Assembly (NCBI GenBank): GCA_008973525.1 | Contig: WACJ01000523.1 | Span: 1,240,001-1,304,000, forward strand | Length of the DNA stretch: 64,000 nucleotides | Direction of reading: 5' to 3' | From: Stenopsyche tienmushanensis | Taxonomy: Eukaryota; Arthropoda; Insecta; Trichoptera; Stenopsychidae | Part shown: in pieces, positions 34,291 through 46,979 of the stretch | How positions within the stretch are numbered: position 1 is the first letter of the stretch | Layout: every line of letters starts with the position of its first letter | Notes under the pieces: generated by a model | Told to the model about the DNA's origin: nothing | Database searches by the model: none | Seen by the model: only the letters and a program-made list of their open reading frames with translations | Translations under genes and position numbers: made by a program

Positions 34291-34964
34291 AGAGTTTTCT
34301 TGATTTTTCTATTGATATAATATGCAACCTTTAGCATCCTTATGCAGAATTAATTTGATTTGATTTATCTAATAACACTATAATTGTTCTGTTAAATCAA
34401 TACTACAGGTAACATTGTTATCAAGCCAAATTCCAGCTTTTAATCTTAATTCTTTATTATGTAGATTGTTTAACTCATCTTTTCATTCATATCTGCTATG
34501 TATCTATACTCCCAGACTCCCAGTTTTCAATTTGTTCCTTACTGTTATGTACTTAAAGCTAGAATTCCCAAACATTTAGACCAGAAATGAAAATTATAAC
34601 GGTTCGAAGCCCTTATAATATCACTATTTTAGTGACTTAATATTGTCATTTTCGTATTATAATGACCCAAATCATTAATTTTGTCCATCGTCACAACCGT
34701 AAACGCAAAAGTGAGCATTTTGTTCCTTATGTGGCCGATGATCCGATTATACAAGGATACATACCTTCATGATCTGATACTAAAAATGCAATGAATGAAT
34801 GAATGAAGAATGAATTTCAAATTGATTCGGAATTTCAAAGAAAGCTATGGATCAATATACTTCGAAATAGTTCTTATCATTGCAAATGACTTCATGGCAT
34901 CCATATTTTTTCATTATTTAACAAATCTTGAATCCGTTAAACACCAATGCAGATTTACCAGAGT
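34291..34964. other. Intergenic, nothing recognised
   Basis: AT-rich. It includes a short GAATGAATGAATGAAGAATG tandem near 34790-34810. Confidence 0.5.
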
Positions 34965-35412
34965 TATCCAGAAATGAAGGTTACAACATTTATACAGGAT
35001 TGAAGAATGTTTGTATTTAATCGATATGCACATAGGATACTTCAAAAATATATTAAAATATTTTTCAACGTCAATTGTCGTCAAGATCGAGACAATTCTG
35101 TAGTTGGGGCATCAGCTTTTGAATGCCATAATCATAGACTGCCATCTCTTTGTGGATTGTGTTTTGTATTCTGGGCTCTAGTGGTATACCCACGTCTTCT
35201 TCGTCATGATGGAGTCCAGAAAAGCTTCTCTTTCTTGTGTAAAACGATTCAAAGCTTCACGCGAATTTGACGGTACTCCAGTGTGAGCATTCTGTTATGA
35301 GCGCGCGACGACCTCTCCATCGGAAGAATTTATTGTGACTGAACTAAATGGCCGACAAACATCTGGGACCAAATAAACTGACTATTAGGATCCTCCCCAT
35401 ACGCTAGATACG
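34965..35412 (-). mobile_element. Mariner family A copy, internally deleted
   Basis: The right part (CATCGGAAGAATTTATTGTG, AAATGGCCGAC, GGGACCAAATAAACTGAC) and left part (GTCGTCAAGATCGAGACA) match the element at 6.39-7.31 kb in the same orientation. A decayed first-Asp block lies near 35190-35225. About half the length of the 6.4 kb copy. Confidence 0.75.
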
Positions 35413-37914
35413 CCAACTTAAAAAAAACCCACTATAGCAATACTTGGACTTAATAATTAATATTGATTTAAAACCATATATATCTTATTTATTTCAAAAA
35501 TCCGTCAGACAAATTTTCCGACCTTTGTCATTTTGTTATTGAATCAAGTTCTTGGATATTTTGATTGAATGAATATTTGTGAATCAAGTCGGATTTCCAA
35601 ACAATGCTTTGTTCAATGAATGAAATGAAGCATGACGAAAGCGACCCGCTGCAACGCCATCGATAATTGCCTTTTTATGTCAAAATTTGATTGAAATCAA
35701 GCGATCGGGCTAACATTTCAAAAATTGCAATATTTTGACCGTGACACTTTCACTCGGATCGTTTTTTCATCGGCGAGATTTGCTCCGACTTTCGTTTTCT
35801 TTCTGCACGAGATCCAAACGAGTGACTTTTCCATCAAAGGTCACGTGTCAAAAACCAGGATATCGAAGGCAATACATCTAAACAGCCTCCGCAAAAGAAC
35901 ACAATCGATTTTTTCTCACGTTTCGGTTGCATTCTGCGTGCATTGTCCCGTGGGCGCAAATGCACATTGCAAAATGCGACCATGTAAATGTGTAAACAAT
36001 AAAGAAAACATTGCTCAAACACAATTCAAAATAGCATAAATAACGCCGACAGGCCCTATGTAATCAATCGTCCAATAATTCAATATGTAACATGTCATTC
36101 ACACTGTGCTTTCATAATAATATTAACCCATCCTGATCAGGTTTTTCGACCAAATTGACAGCAGATGTCATTTAAATTGCCGTTTGATTAATTGGATAAT
36201 TTAATGAACAACGAGTTTCACTCCCGAGTATATCCCAATCATTTCAAACAGCCTTCTTTGTATTTAAAACGATCATCGTATGAGTGAAATCGTGCATTTG
36301 GAACGCCATAAATCAGCGCTATGTAAGACCGTTTTTTTCTCCCCGCCGTAGATCTGTATGATTTTTCCGCAAATTTACAACGTTTTGGACTCATCCACTT
36401 CGTGGAAGATAATTGAAAACGTTTTCTTTTAAAATTAACATTTGGCCTAATCGTTTATTCGCTTTTAGCGCAATTATTCGTACGGAGCCACGAGTGCGTT
36501 TATTCTAATCAGGTTTCGCGCTTACCTGCTCGTTAGCATCTTTGCGTTGATGTCGCCGCCATTTAAGCGTTTTGCTCTATACTTCGCAGTTTCGTGTTAA
36601 TTTTATGACAAAATTATGAAATAAATGGGCAAAAATTAATCATCTGGGTGTTTTAATATTCATTTTGATTCGCCACTTAATTTTTTAAATCAAGTTTTCA
36701 TTAAAATCATCATTATTATCTGAGACTTGAGAGGTCATCTCAGATTGACGACCCAAAAATAGACAATTTTTAATAATTTTTTTCACAGTTAATTCACCGC
36801 ATAATGAAATGAATCTTTTTGAGATTTATTATCGTACTCTTATATAATAATAAAAAAATAAATTCGTAATTACAAAATATATATATTATATCGTTTTTAA
36901 AAAATAAAAATGGCATGTCAAAAATGATGCAAATTCGCAGTGTTCATCAGTTTTTTTTTCATTCAGACTTACCTGAAACAAAAACTTAAAAAGATTATTA
37001 ATCTATGTAAGTGTCGCTATTATGTAACACTCAATCAATACTTTTGGTTTAAAAGTAATAAAATGGCGCTGGTTTGAAAAAAAATTAGAAAAATACACTT
37101 TTTTTTGGGGGTATTTTTTAATAAAAAACGTAAGATAAAATTAATATTTTGACCTGATTTTGCAAACTGCTATAGCTATACATATTTGTATAATTTCAGA
37201 CCAATTGGTGATTTGGTTTTTCGAAATACTTTCAACAATACATTCAAAAATGTCGTTTCGAAAAAAACGCGTTTAAAGTTTCAAGTACTTAAAAATTGTT
37301 GAAAAAGAAAACATAATACAAATTAGCGATCCCAGTTCCATAAAGTAATTCTTCATTTAAAATGGCAAGCTGCAGTATGTGTCGCGATTTAAAGTATTTT
37401 TTGCCACAAAAAATATGTTTTGGTACCAGAGACCATACACACGCGTTAAAACTCTCATTGTTATTTTGTGTGTTTGAACCATAACATCTTTCCAGTTAAT
37501 CATCAGACGAAAATTCTTCATAAATGGGTATTGAAAATTGCTAAACTTCCTCGTAGAAAGCTGGAGGTATTTATGTATATATATTTCTGCCATTCGCATC
37601 AAGAATCTGCGCCTTTCGGACAGTGTAAATACTGAGAGGCTTCATCCGTCGAAATTTTATAATAGTTAGTTATAACGTTGAACGTGATGTTTGAGACGAT
37701 CATTTGAATAAATGTACCAGAAATAGAAGCACGGAATTGAAATAAAAGCACTATGGAGCGCTGCACGCCACATATGCGAGCATACTCTCTCTGGATATAC
37801 ACACATTGCATATTCAACGAGGAGTTATTATGCATTTGATCACCGATATTTCAATAAGTTTATATTTCTTAGATACGTAATGAAAATATTGCAGTTAGCT
37901 TACTTTTAATGCGT
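35413..37914. other. Intergenic, nothing recognised
   Basis: 2.5 kb with no recognisable gene or element. The minus ORF 37357-37602 (81 codons, aromatic-rich) and plus ORF 35725-36039 have no known domain. Confidence 0.5.
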
Positions 37915-37970
37915 TTTCGATGTGTCGGTGGTCCGAAATTCGGACGGGTTGAACACGAAAACCTTTTACG
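37915..37970 (+). repeat. Short LINE-like repeat fragment
   Basis: GTCGGTGGTCCGAAATTCGG and the following GGGTTGAACACGAAAACC match 13596-13660. Confidence 0.5.
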
Positions 37971-37984
37971 ATACTATTCAAAAA

Positions 37985-38340
37985 GGAACTATTTTTTTGT
38001 GCTGTCAAGAAGGCGTAGCGATATCTGTCCTACCCCATAACACCCATTCTATTCGTTTTGCCGATGAGTTTTAAATGTGTTTGCACAGTGGTCCATAGGG
38101 ATCTCAGTCTTTGATTGTTTGCTGTGGATCTGACTCGATTAGGGATTTTAATGCATCCTTATAAAAATTCGAAGGTCCTATCGTTCTCTTAAAACATCTG
38201 CGAAATGTTATCCCTTCACCATAAATATCTTTGAGTGTTTTACTGGCTTTTGTGGCATTCCAACGCGAACAAAAACGAAATCTTCCCAAATAAGATTGCA
38301 ACAGCGATATATCACATGTTGATCTGACATTCATAGTCCA
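37985..38340 (-). pseudogene. Mariner N-terminal (HTH) relic
   Basis: The minus-strand ORF 38334-38104 reads RFCSRWNATKASKTLKDIYG then EGITFRRCFKRTIGPSNF and ALKSLIESDPQQTIKD. This matches the layout of mariner paired-like helix-turn-helix domains (NAT-x-A-x3-I, YGEG, W/C-F-KR-F, then ESDPRQT). The catalytic region is absent. A sister fragment in plus orientation lies at 52.44-52.64 kb. Confidence 0.75.
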
Positions 38341-39229
38341 TTTACTTTTTTAATACGGCAAGAACCGCCGGTTTGTTTAAGCCACCATTACCAAAGCTGG
38401 GCCAAATGGAAGAAGTAGAACAAAACTCGTATAAAATATATTAAACCGCATTCGATTGCATTGGTACACTTCGGGCGTTTCTCAATCTTTCAACCGCCCA
38501 TTTTAATCCAAATACACTCAAACTTACGATATGTAAGATAGCCCCACGCCGTGCATGGTTTTTGCGTCCGCCGACCACCATTCAAAAACGGCTTTATTAG
38601 ATTGATTGCTCATTTAGTCCGAATGTTGATTATTATCTCAGAGCAGATGGTCTTGCATCCATATTGCACGCGTGGACGATTTCGAGGCACGTCATTCCAA
38701 GAAAAAAAGATGTTCCGCGCATCAGCTCGACTTTCTTGGAATTCTCATCTGACCCAGATGCGCTCAGTAATATAGTCTTCTGAACTTTGATATTTTGAAA
38801 ACGCTGGACAAACAAGTATACCACCGTCTTATGTAACGAGCCATTGCTTTCCGTGTCGCCTGTCGACTGGCACACTGCAGTGTCTGCATTGCCACCGTAA
38901 TTGGTTTCGACACCTCCGAATCGGACACATCCTGACCATCAAAATCTGCCTGCCAACGGCGACCAACTCCGAAAATATTCCAAAATTAATTCGTTAACCA
39001 ACGACGCGGTCTTTGACTTTGTTAAAATATGCAGCGGTTGCAATAATGTGTAACGGTGTTATCCAACGTGCTTTCAGGAAGTCTTCTCGGGACGTCCCAC
39101 ATAAACGATAAGAACAGACATTACTAAATCTCTTTTTGTTTATAGTCCAAAACAAGCAATTGAGCGTTCAGTACTGTAACATTACATAAGACGATGTGAT
39201 AATAACATTATATCAATAACACATCACTC
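38341..39229. other. Intergenic with a GC-richer coding-like patch
   Basis: Between 38550 and 39000 the composition is more balanced. On the minus strand, a frame covering 38955-38633 is open or nearly so and includes NADTAVCQSTGDTESNGSLH. I recognise no family. Confidence 0.35.
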
Positions 39230-39700
39230 AATAAGTTCGTAGGATGACATATAGTTGGTGCTACTATTGACAAACGCGTATGATTGTTTGAAATTATCAA
39301 CCTTCAAATAATACGTGTCAAAATTTCATAACAATCTGATGTTCAGTTCACAAGTTACAGTGGGTTTTAGTGCTTACACAATGTAAAAAACTGAATTTCG
39401 TGTATTGATAAAGCATACTTTTTAAGTGTTATTCGGACTCCATCCATGCTCCATCGAGATAAATGATATAGAAGTGATTTGTTGATTTTTGTTCCAGAAA
39501 ACATAAAAAAGTTCATAAAATATATTTGAAAGATCGTAAATAGAAGTTGTGCGAAATAGCTGATAGTATATTAACCATTTTGCATCAATTTTTGTCCATG
39601 AAAAAGCTCTGTTCGATGTGGTTATCAAGAAGAGCAACGCGTCCACAATTCAGAGCGCTGTTTAGAGCTGTTTAAGCGCAATAAAAAGGATTTTAATTAT
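39230..39700 (+). pseudogene. Mariner family B relic
   Basis: CAATAAGTTCGTAGGATGAC (39232-39251) resembles an irritans-type terminal repeat. The leader (CACAAGTTACAGTGGGTTTT) and GCGTCCACAATTCAGAGCGC (39637-39656) match the copies at 12.3 and 46.5 kb. A transposase frame is recognisable (INHFASIFVHEKALFDV) but broken. Confidence 0.75.
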
Positions 39701-39844
39701 GTGACAATACTTGCTTTCCCATTTATCGTATTCTCCGGATCTGTTTCTCAGCGGTTATTATCCGTTTGATCTATCAATCATAAAAACTGAACCTTTTTTT
39801 TAGATTATTGTCTGCTCAGATGCAAAAATAATTAAATTGTGTGG

Positions 39845-40310
39845 CTGGCGCGTAGGAGGGATATTAATGGTCAGTTTGTTTGGTTCTGCGTGTTTATCGG
39901 CCATCTTGTTCAGTCACAGTAAATTCTTCCGATGGAGAGATCGTTGCGCGCTCCGCCATCTACCATCCGTACGAGATTATCCATCTTTTTTACTATGTGG
40001 AAAAATACCGCAGTGAATATCCATCAGAAGTTAGTGCAAATTTATGACGAGTCGCGAAAATTGACCGCTTTGTGCCAATTGACGACCTTCGCGAAGAATT
40101 TCCTGACGTTTCTAGAAGTCTCCTCGGTGATATTGTGTCGGAAAAACTTGGCTACGGTGAGTTGTGTGCTCCATGGGTGTCCAGAATTCCCACGCAATGT
40201 GTTTTGCACAGGAGGGAGAAGCCTTTCTAGACTCTATCGTGATGGGGGTTAAGACGTGGGTGTGTGTCTCACCGAGAGTGTTAAGTAATGATGGTTGCTG
40301 TACTTTTAAT
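39845..40310 (+). pseudogene. Mariner family A relic (N-terminal half)
   Basis: It starts at TTCTTCCGATGGAGAGATCG and encodes NTAVNIHQKLVQIYDES (helix-turn-helix). In another frame DDLREEFPDVSRSLLGDIVS follows, then EGEAFLDSIVMGVKTWVCV, where GDETW has decayed. The 106-codon ORF at 39932-40252 covers part of this but changes to a shadow frame midway. Confidence 0.8.
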
Positions 40311-41457
40311 TTGATATTACTCTCTGAAAGCGCCAATTTTTTGATATTTACATGGTATAATTTTCATTTCATGATGAACATTCCAGTAGAAATCGTCAAA
40401 AATCTTGCATTAATTGTTTGCTGGAATGGTCGGATTGTTTGCGTAACATTGCCAAAACCATTGCTATTTTTATGCAAGGGCAAAAAACACTCGAAAGCCC
40501 GGCCATTGAGTCAACAACCTTTTTACTTGACGATCATTTTTACAATTGGGTTCTAATAGATTATTACCAAATCGACCAAATGACACACTTTTCTCCGGCG
40601 TATGTCTTTTACACAATGTCGTGACGTCTGCGGGCACATGCTTGCCTTTGATATCGCCACGAGAGAAAGAGATCGAGCGGAAAAAATACGCTTTATCCAG
40701 TTCTAAAAGCGGAGAAAGTGTCAAAATTAAAATCGGCAAAAATCCATTGTGCGCTGAAATCGTGCAAAAAATTCAGATTCGGCGACTTCCACGCCAGACC
40801 GACCAATACCATAAAATGATAAATATGAGTATAAATATTCGATTTGAGTCAAAAGCAGCTTATGTTTTTACATCCTCTTATGGAAATTTGACCTTTTAAG
40901 CTATAAATTTACTCGTCGCCATTCCATATTTTTATTACACACATCCTGATGTAATTTAGTATTGAATAATGCATGGTTACACACGAGAGTAACATTTGTC
41001 TTGGTGTTTATAATGATTTTTATTTAATACACTTGTGTTGAGTCAAACACATCCAAATAAATTATCAAATATATAAGAAATCATGATTCTTAGTCTGTAG
41101 ATTTTATATCATCGTATTTTCAACCGATTTAAAATTTTGTTGAGATTCACTTGAAGGTATTTGAAGCATTTGTTGAGTCAATGTCCTGTACATCTGCATG
41201 GCTTGCCAAGTTATTTAAGGTCAGTGTCCTGTAATTGGCAGTTTTGCTGTTTTCATTAGATATAACATTGGTCCAGGTATATTATATGCTCGTAGTTTAA
41301 TAAATATTATTATCAATAATATCGACTTGCCCTTACATTAACCTTTTTTTTTAATTATCGTTATATTGCATTCATATATCTCTAACTGTAGGCATGCGAA
41401 ATTAAAGTTGCTCGAAGTCAGCTCGAAGTTGCTCGAAATCAAATTTAGCTCGATAGT
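40311..41457. other. Intergenic, nothing firm
   Basis: Overlapping ORFs of 89-130 codons lie on both strands at 40.16-40.9 kb, none with a known domain. Confidence 0.45.
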
Positions 41458-41960
41458 GTGTCGTGTGTGGTTGAATTTTCGAAACAAAAATATCAAAATA
41501 TCTTAATAAAGGAACAAAAGGTAAAAAAGTTCGAGGAATTTAAAAAAAGACATTATCATTGGAACTTGACTGGAACCATTTCTTACCCAAAACAGCATAT
41601 CTTACCAATTTATAAAGATTTGTCCAGGGATGAATTACTTTAAATATGCTTACCCAAAATGCTATTCTGGTGTAAAAATCATTGAAATATTAACATACAT
41701 TGCTGTCGGGATATTTAATAGCGAATACAGCTTCATTTTGAAGATGATGAATACATTAAATATAATTATTGGCACCTACTGTAAAGTCTTTGCTGAAAAT
41801 ACCGATGAAGCGCTGGTAGCGGGGTAGAACCGTAACTGAGTCTTTCTGAGACAAAAGCAGCTCATATAGCCCGAAAACAACAGTTAGTCGAAGATGATCA
41901 ACTTTTTGAGAAAGCTGAAGATCTATTATATGCATCTGGAATCATTGGTTCATCAGTAAG
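41458..41960 (+). pseudogene. Mutator/Phantom-like transposase C-terminal relic
   Basis: Plus-strand blocks, in order: KQHILPIYKDLSRDELL (ORF 41458-41643); after a small deletion and frame change, GVKIIEILTYIAVGIFNSEY then MMNTLNIIIGTYCKVFAENT (ORF 41630-41827); after a stop, AAHIARKQQLVEDDQLFEKA then EDLLYASGI. This is the order I know from the C-terminal part of insect Mutator-like (Phantom-type) transposases. Upstream catalytic sequence is missing. Confidence 0.65.
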
Positions 41961-42300
41961 TCCCTAAAATTGATAGTTTTATCGCATTGAAACTTTAAAC
42001 GAGATTATCTCGAAACTGCATCTTCAAAATGCTCGCCAGTTGTAGCTTAAAAATTTATTGATCGATCTGATTGAAATTTTGGGATATTTCTTACTATAAT
42101 ATTATCTAGTTAGCTAAGCTAAAGTTTTAAGGTTTTCGCGTTAATAAACTTTTTTTTGTGTAAAAATTATCAAGAAAATGGTAAAAAATAAGAAAGTTTA
42201 ACTAAAAAGTCTACTAAATTTCCATATTCGATTTCAGTTCAACAGGAAACCTTCGACAAGTGGCGAGCCGTTTGAAGGGTTGCCCCCCCTTAAGAAACAT
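41961..42300. other. Intergenic, nothing recognised
   Basis: AT-rich without features. Confidence 0.6.
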
Positions 42301-42303
42301 AGT

Positions 42304-42319
42304 GACTCACCGGTGAGTC
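42304..42319. repeat. 16-bp perfect palindrome, copy 1
   Basis: GACTCACCGGTGAGTC, self-complementary. It is followed after a short gap by AATCCAAAAATGTCTTCACA and TTTTAATGGATCTT, which also follow the second copy at 51231. It may be the end of an unrecognised DNA transposon. Confidence 0.6.
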
Positions 42320-42349
42320 CAACTGTGAATCCAAAAATGTCTTCACATT

Positions 42350-42775
42350 TTAATGGATCTTGGTATTGTAGCGTGGTTCGTAGAGATGTTCGCGCTCGCA
42401 CGCGGGTTCGTTTTTCTCTCGGGCCGTAATGAAGCCGGATGGTGAGATGAAGGTACTCTCTAACTCAAGAGGGTCTCATTTCGAATCTCTTCACTCACCC
42501 AACTTCCCTCTATGTAGTCGATGGTGCTCTTATCCTCGTCGGTTAGAAGCCGGTGCTTCCTCGGCCCGCCAAACTCTTCACAAGACGTGAGCTAATACAT
42601 GATCCACCTTGTCATTCGCGATGTGTGTTGTCTAAGCGAGTGAAATGCAACGCTAAAAGTATTTTTAAATGATGCCTCTCTCCAAAGCGGCTCAGCATCT
42701 TAACGACTAGCCACTTCTGACACCAATTTAACGTGGTGGAGCGGAACCGCTCCCCACTTCCACGTACTCAGCGAG
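42350..42775 (-). repeat. LTR-retrotransposon leader/PBS remnant
   Basis: On the minus strand TGGTGTCAGAAGTGGCTAG then TTAAGATGCTGAGCCGC parallels the PBS-plus-leader at 6.29-6.34 kb (TGGTGTCAGAATCGG then GAATGCTGAGTCG). LTR sequence should lie to the right of 42.73 kb (CACGTTAAAT). The 42.37-42.65 kb part is GC-rich without an ORF. Confidence 0.5.
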
Positions 42776-44646
42776 ATTTTTATAATGTTTTCTGTAAATA
42801 ATTCCATGAAAATATCTTGTTCAAGTATAAATAAATGTTTTTTTTATATTTTTGAAAACCCTGGTAATGATTTCGCGGACCCCCAGGGGTCCACGTTCCC
42901 AAGTTTAAAAAAACCCCTTTGGATAAAAAAATATATAAGTCAAAAAAGATTTTACACAAGTTCTAATATCTTTAAAATCGTCGCCAGCTAAAAGGTTAAC
43001 ATCCATTTATTTTCATGTCCTGATTTCAAAATGTGGATAGAGTCACTGCAGCTCAAATTATGAACTAATAATAGCTTTTTAACACAATATAAAATAGGAA
43101 ATTTTTGTATAAAATAGGAAATAAATCATCAACACTAACTGATATTTGGAAAAAAATAATTTGGGAATGTGTAAATCATATTGCATCTGCTATCGCTGAA
43201 TTACGACCACGCCCTTTATTCTGGTATAGATTTTTGAATAAATTGATTTCGTTTCTTTTTCAATGTCGTTTCAAACTTTTTTTATGCGATTTTGGATATA
43301 TTTTATATGGGTGTTTCAAAGTTATGCGGGTTTTAAAACCCATGGAACGCATCTTCACTTTTTCTATGTAAGTCATAGTTTTTTTTTTATGCGGAACGCA
43401 TCTACCGCACAAAAAAGGATTTAATTGTACACATACATTTCATTAACATGTTTATTTTTGATGCTTGTACAGATGACAATTAGGATGATTGTTACACGAC
43501 ACACAACAACCAAACGAATACAACACAAAAACCACTGATTCGAAAAGGATTATATTTCGAATCTGTGGTTTTAGTTCATTAATAATTAATATACTAAGAA
43601 TAAATTATTTTAAGAAATATGATTATTTTTAATTTTTATTAAGAGATTTTATGATTTAGCCCCGAAACGCCCCCCGTAACCACTTTGTTTGATAATCACC
43701 TGATGATCCAAATTATGGTTTTGTTTCTTATCACATTTTTGAGTCACTTCAAGTCAAACAACTTCTTGTGCAATTACAATATCTCTTAAATTCCTGATGA
43801 TTAAATGGTTAAGAAATAAATTTAATGAATTCCATATATTGCGAGCATTTATAATTAATTAAAGAAAATACCCCAATGCATCTGAAAAGATCATTTTGTA
43901 CCATGACAATGCGTTTCATAGAAAGCTATCGAAAAAAAAACCAGTGAAATTGTTTTAGAAAATCCTGTCCCATCGCAAATATTGCATCGAGTGACTTTCA
44001 CCTTTTTAGATCGACGCTAAACGATAAAATAACTATCGTTAAACAATAAAAAAGGACATTGAAACGTTTGCAGTTTCAAACGATGATCCATTCTTCAAAT
44101 CTGGCATTCAAAAACGTAAGATGAATAATGGCCGTGGAAAATGTTAGATAACACATAACAGACTATTATGTGTAAAATTCTTATAATTTCTTTTTCTTTT
44201 TAACTTCGATTTTTAAAATGATTTATAGCTTCCATAATATTTGCTTTCTTTGTGCGGCAGTGGATTTGAATCGACGTTAAAACATCATTACGCAATCACC
44301 TGTTTGATTTTTTTACAGCGCGGATTTACATAAAATTTCAGCGATACTGTAAAAAATTAGAGAGGATTTCGCAAATCTTTTTTCGCAGAAGAAAGCGAAA
44401 GCACCACATCGATTGATGGTGCATAAAATTCTATGATATGAAAGAATTGCATCGATACGCCCTTGACATAGCAGTCGTGATCACAGCGATGACTTTTCAT
44501 TCTGTGGTCTTGTAAATTATGTGACACCATTTTTTGCGGTCGCTGGATGCCATCTCCAAGAATAACTTCCAAGCATTTCATTTCAAAAGCACTCCACTTA
44601 TTTTAATCACGGCTCTATAAAAAAAAATATTGCCTATTTTCTATGC
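42776..44646. other. Intergenic, nothing recognised
   Basis: AT-rich, with short ORFs only. Confidence 0.55.
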
Positions 44647-45100
44647 GGTCTTTCAATAAGAACGCTCGACTTTTAAATATAAATAAAACAAATTACGTGT
44701 AAGATATCAATCAATTTAAATTTAATTCAAAATTATATTTTATGGCAATAAATATAAAATTTAATACTATTAAAATATATTCCACAATTTTATTTGGTAG
44801 TGGTATTTGCAAGATTACAAATAAATAGTGATTTTTTTCTGGATGTATTTGATGCTGATATATTTTGTGTGGATTGTTATTGTCCCAAATATGATAAATT
44901 TGCTTATTAACACATCCATTCATCCAAAAATGGACCTCATCGCTAAAGATGATTTTTTTGGCGAAACGTTTCTCGAGCGATAATTTGATAATTTGCCATA
45001 TACTATTTAATAATTTGCAGTAATTTTTATAGATGTTGATTTGATTATATAGTCACTATAAGTTAACGAATTTATAGCGTCTTTATTGAAAGGCTCTGTA
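44647..45100 (-). mobile_element. Mariner family C copy with transposase relic
   Basis: The ends are GTCTTTCAATAAGAACGCTC and GCGTCTTTATTGAAAGGCTC, near-inverted repeats. On the minus strand IIFSDEVHFWMNGCVNKQIY carries the first catalytic Asp, followed by HIWDNNNPHKIYQHQIHPEK. The pattern FWxNGxVNKQNxRIW...HPxxxTVW is characteristic of this family. The later catalytic Asps are lost. Confidence 0.85.
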
Positions 45101-46090
45101 TCATAGCGATGTTGATTGATGATAATATCCTAAGCTTTTAAATTGTGGGCTGTGGAACAACCCACGCATGAATAGCATAAACATGCAAATAATAGGCCTC
45201 CAAAAATGAACCGTGAAGATGTTTGAAGCTCTAACATATGTTAATTCGAGACAAGTTACTGACAGACGATTAACATCGGATTCAATGCGTTTATGAATTG
45301 AAACAACCAAAAAGGTTACATCTGCATAAAAACCAGTTTGCGAAAATTACGTCATACGCTTAATTTCAATTTAATAAGTCGGCGAAGCGTTTTTATGCGC
45401 ATTGAAAAGGTTAAGTGCAGATTATCATCTAAATGGCGACAGTAACTTTATTTTGTAAATAATACAAACCAAGGAGATGTTTATTTTCAATAGTTTACTT
45501 TCGATTTCAAAGCTACTTTTTCGTTTCGTCACATCTCAAGAAGCCTATTTGATATTAAAATTTGTTGAGCAAAGTGGCGGTAATGCCATTTTATGTCATG
45601 TTTATTCATTTTGTTAGCATCACTGTCACTGTTGCGAAATGCGATTTGTATTAAAAGGTTCCACAGTGTTGTTCTTTCGGATTTCTATCGATCAAAATAT
45701 GGATATTTAAACGACACATCGACATACAATTTCGGTAGTGGAAATTGTGATATTCAAAATGAGAAATTTGTATTTGATCTGACCTCGATCTCTCAGACGT
45801 GATACAGTTGGATTGTATATTTAGCGAGGACCGCATCTAATTTCTTTTTTTTTGATCGACCAACAATGGTACGACGTTCTTTTGCTATATGACACTCTTT
45901 CAAAAATCCAGATCAATCTGTCACACGATTTAACATCCATGTGTCTATTATATATCAGCAATGACAACTTAGAACAACGCTAAAAAAATCATTAGCTATG
46001 ATTTAGATACCGATTTCGATTTGATTTGCACTATAAAGAGGATGTGTAAGAAGTGTCAAAAAGAAACATGATAATTCAAAGATAAATTTC
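45101..46090. other. Intergenic, nothing recognised
   Basis: AT-rich without a supported feature. Confidence 0.55.
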
Positions 46091-46094
46091 ACTT

Positions 46095-46395
46095 CCATTG
46101 TATTATTACGAGGGTCATTCAGAAAGTAAGGGTTACAACATTTATGTAGGGTCATCGAGATCAAGATATTTCTGTAGTCGGGGCACCAGCTTTTTGGACC
46201 CACGTCTCATCCCCACGACTCCTAAAAAGCTTCTTCCTCCTGTGCAAAACACATTGTGCGGGTATTCTGAGCACCCATGGAGCACACAACTTCTTGCAAC
46301 CAAATTTTTCCGACACAATATCATCAAGGAGACTTTGAGAAATATCAGGAAATTCTTCACGAAGGTCGCCAAGCCTCGCACGCCGGTCATTTTCG
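46095..46395 (-). mobile_element. Mariner family A copy
   Basis: The left end GGTCATTCAGAAAGTAAGGG (46093-46112) is a mariner terminal repeat, close to that at 21246. The interior matches the 6.4 and 39.9 kb copies (e.g. GTGCAAAACACATTGTG and AATTTTTCCGACACAATATC). The minus frame is broken. Confidence 0.75.
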
Positions 46396-46499
46396 GGTTC
46401 AGTTTTTATGCAAATCTTTCAATGATTTTAAGCTGCTTAGCATACGATGGATTATACACGTTTAAAATGCTTTCACGCGGCAAAATCTGCATTCCATGG

Positions 46500-46860
46500 A
46501 TCATACTTCCTTTATATTGCGCTTAAATAGCTCCAAACAGCGCTCTGAATTGTGGACGCGTTGCTCTTTTTGATCGAGTGTGAGCAAACTCAATCAAAAA
46601 AAAATCAGCAAACCACCTCTCTACCATTTATCTCGATGGAGCAGAATTCGAATAACACTAAAAAGTTATGATTTATCAATACACGAAATTCAGATTTTTA
46701 TATTGTGCGAGCACTAAGAACCACTGTAACTTGTGAACTAAACATCAGATTGTTATGAAATTTTGACACGCGTTATTTGAAGGTTGCTACTTCCAAACAA
46801 TCATACGATCAAACACGCGGAACCAAATAAATTGATCGTTAGGATCTCCCCTACATGTTA
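46500..46860 (-). pseudogene. Mariner B fragment plus A-like end
   Basis: GCGCTCTGAATTGTGGACGC (46541-46560) is the reverse of the B-family block, and 46690-46790 matches the B-family leader at 39.3 kb reversed. From 46800 (GGAACCAAATAAATTGATCG) it matches the A-family end, so A and B elements are interleaved here. Confidence 0.7.
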
Positions 46861-46979
46861 AGTATAAAATCCAATAAATTATGAAATATTTCCATCTATG
46901 AAATAAATTATTAATATAAATCTGTTTTAACCTAAAATTGCAAACAACCCATTCAACAAAAATCGTATTTTAAACAATC
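46861..46979. other. Intergenic
   Basis: AT-rich spacer. Confidence 0.5.

Noticed and set aside
39932..40252. 106-codon ORF as an intact gene
   Set aside because: Its first third is mariner helix-turn-helix, but it then continues in a wrong frame of the same transposase; a pseudogene.
46098..46526. 142-codon plus-strand ORF
   Set aside because: It lies over mariner A (minus). The frame matches no protein and mirrors the transposase.
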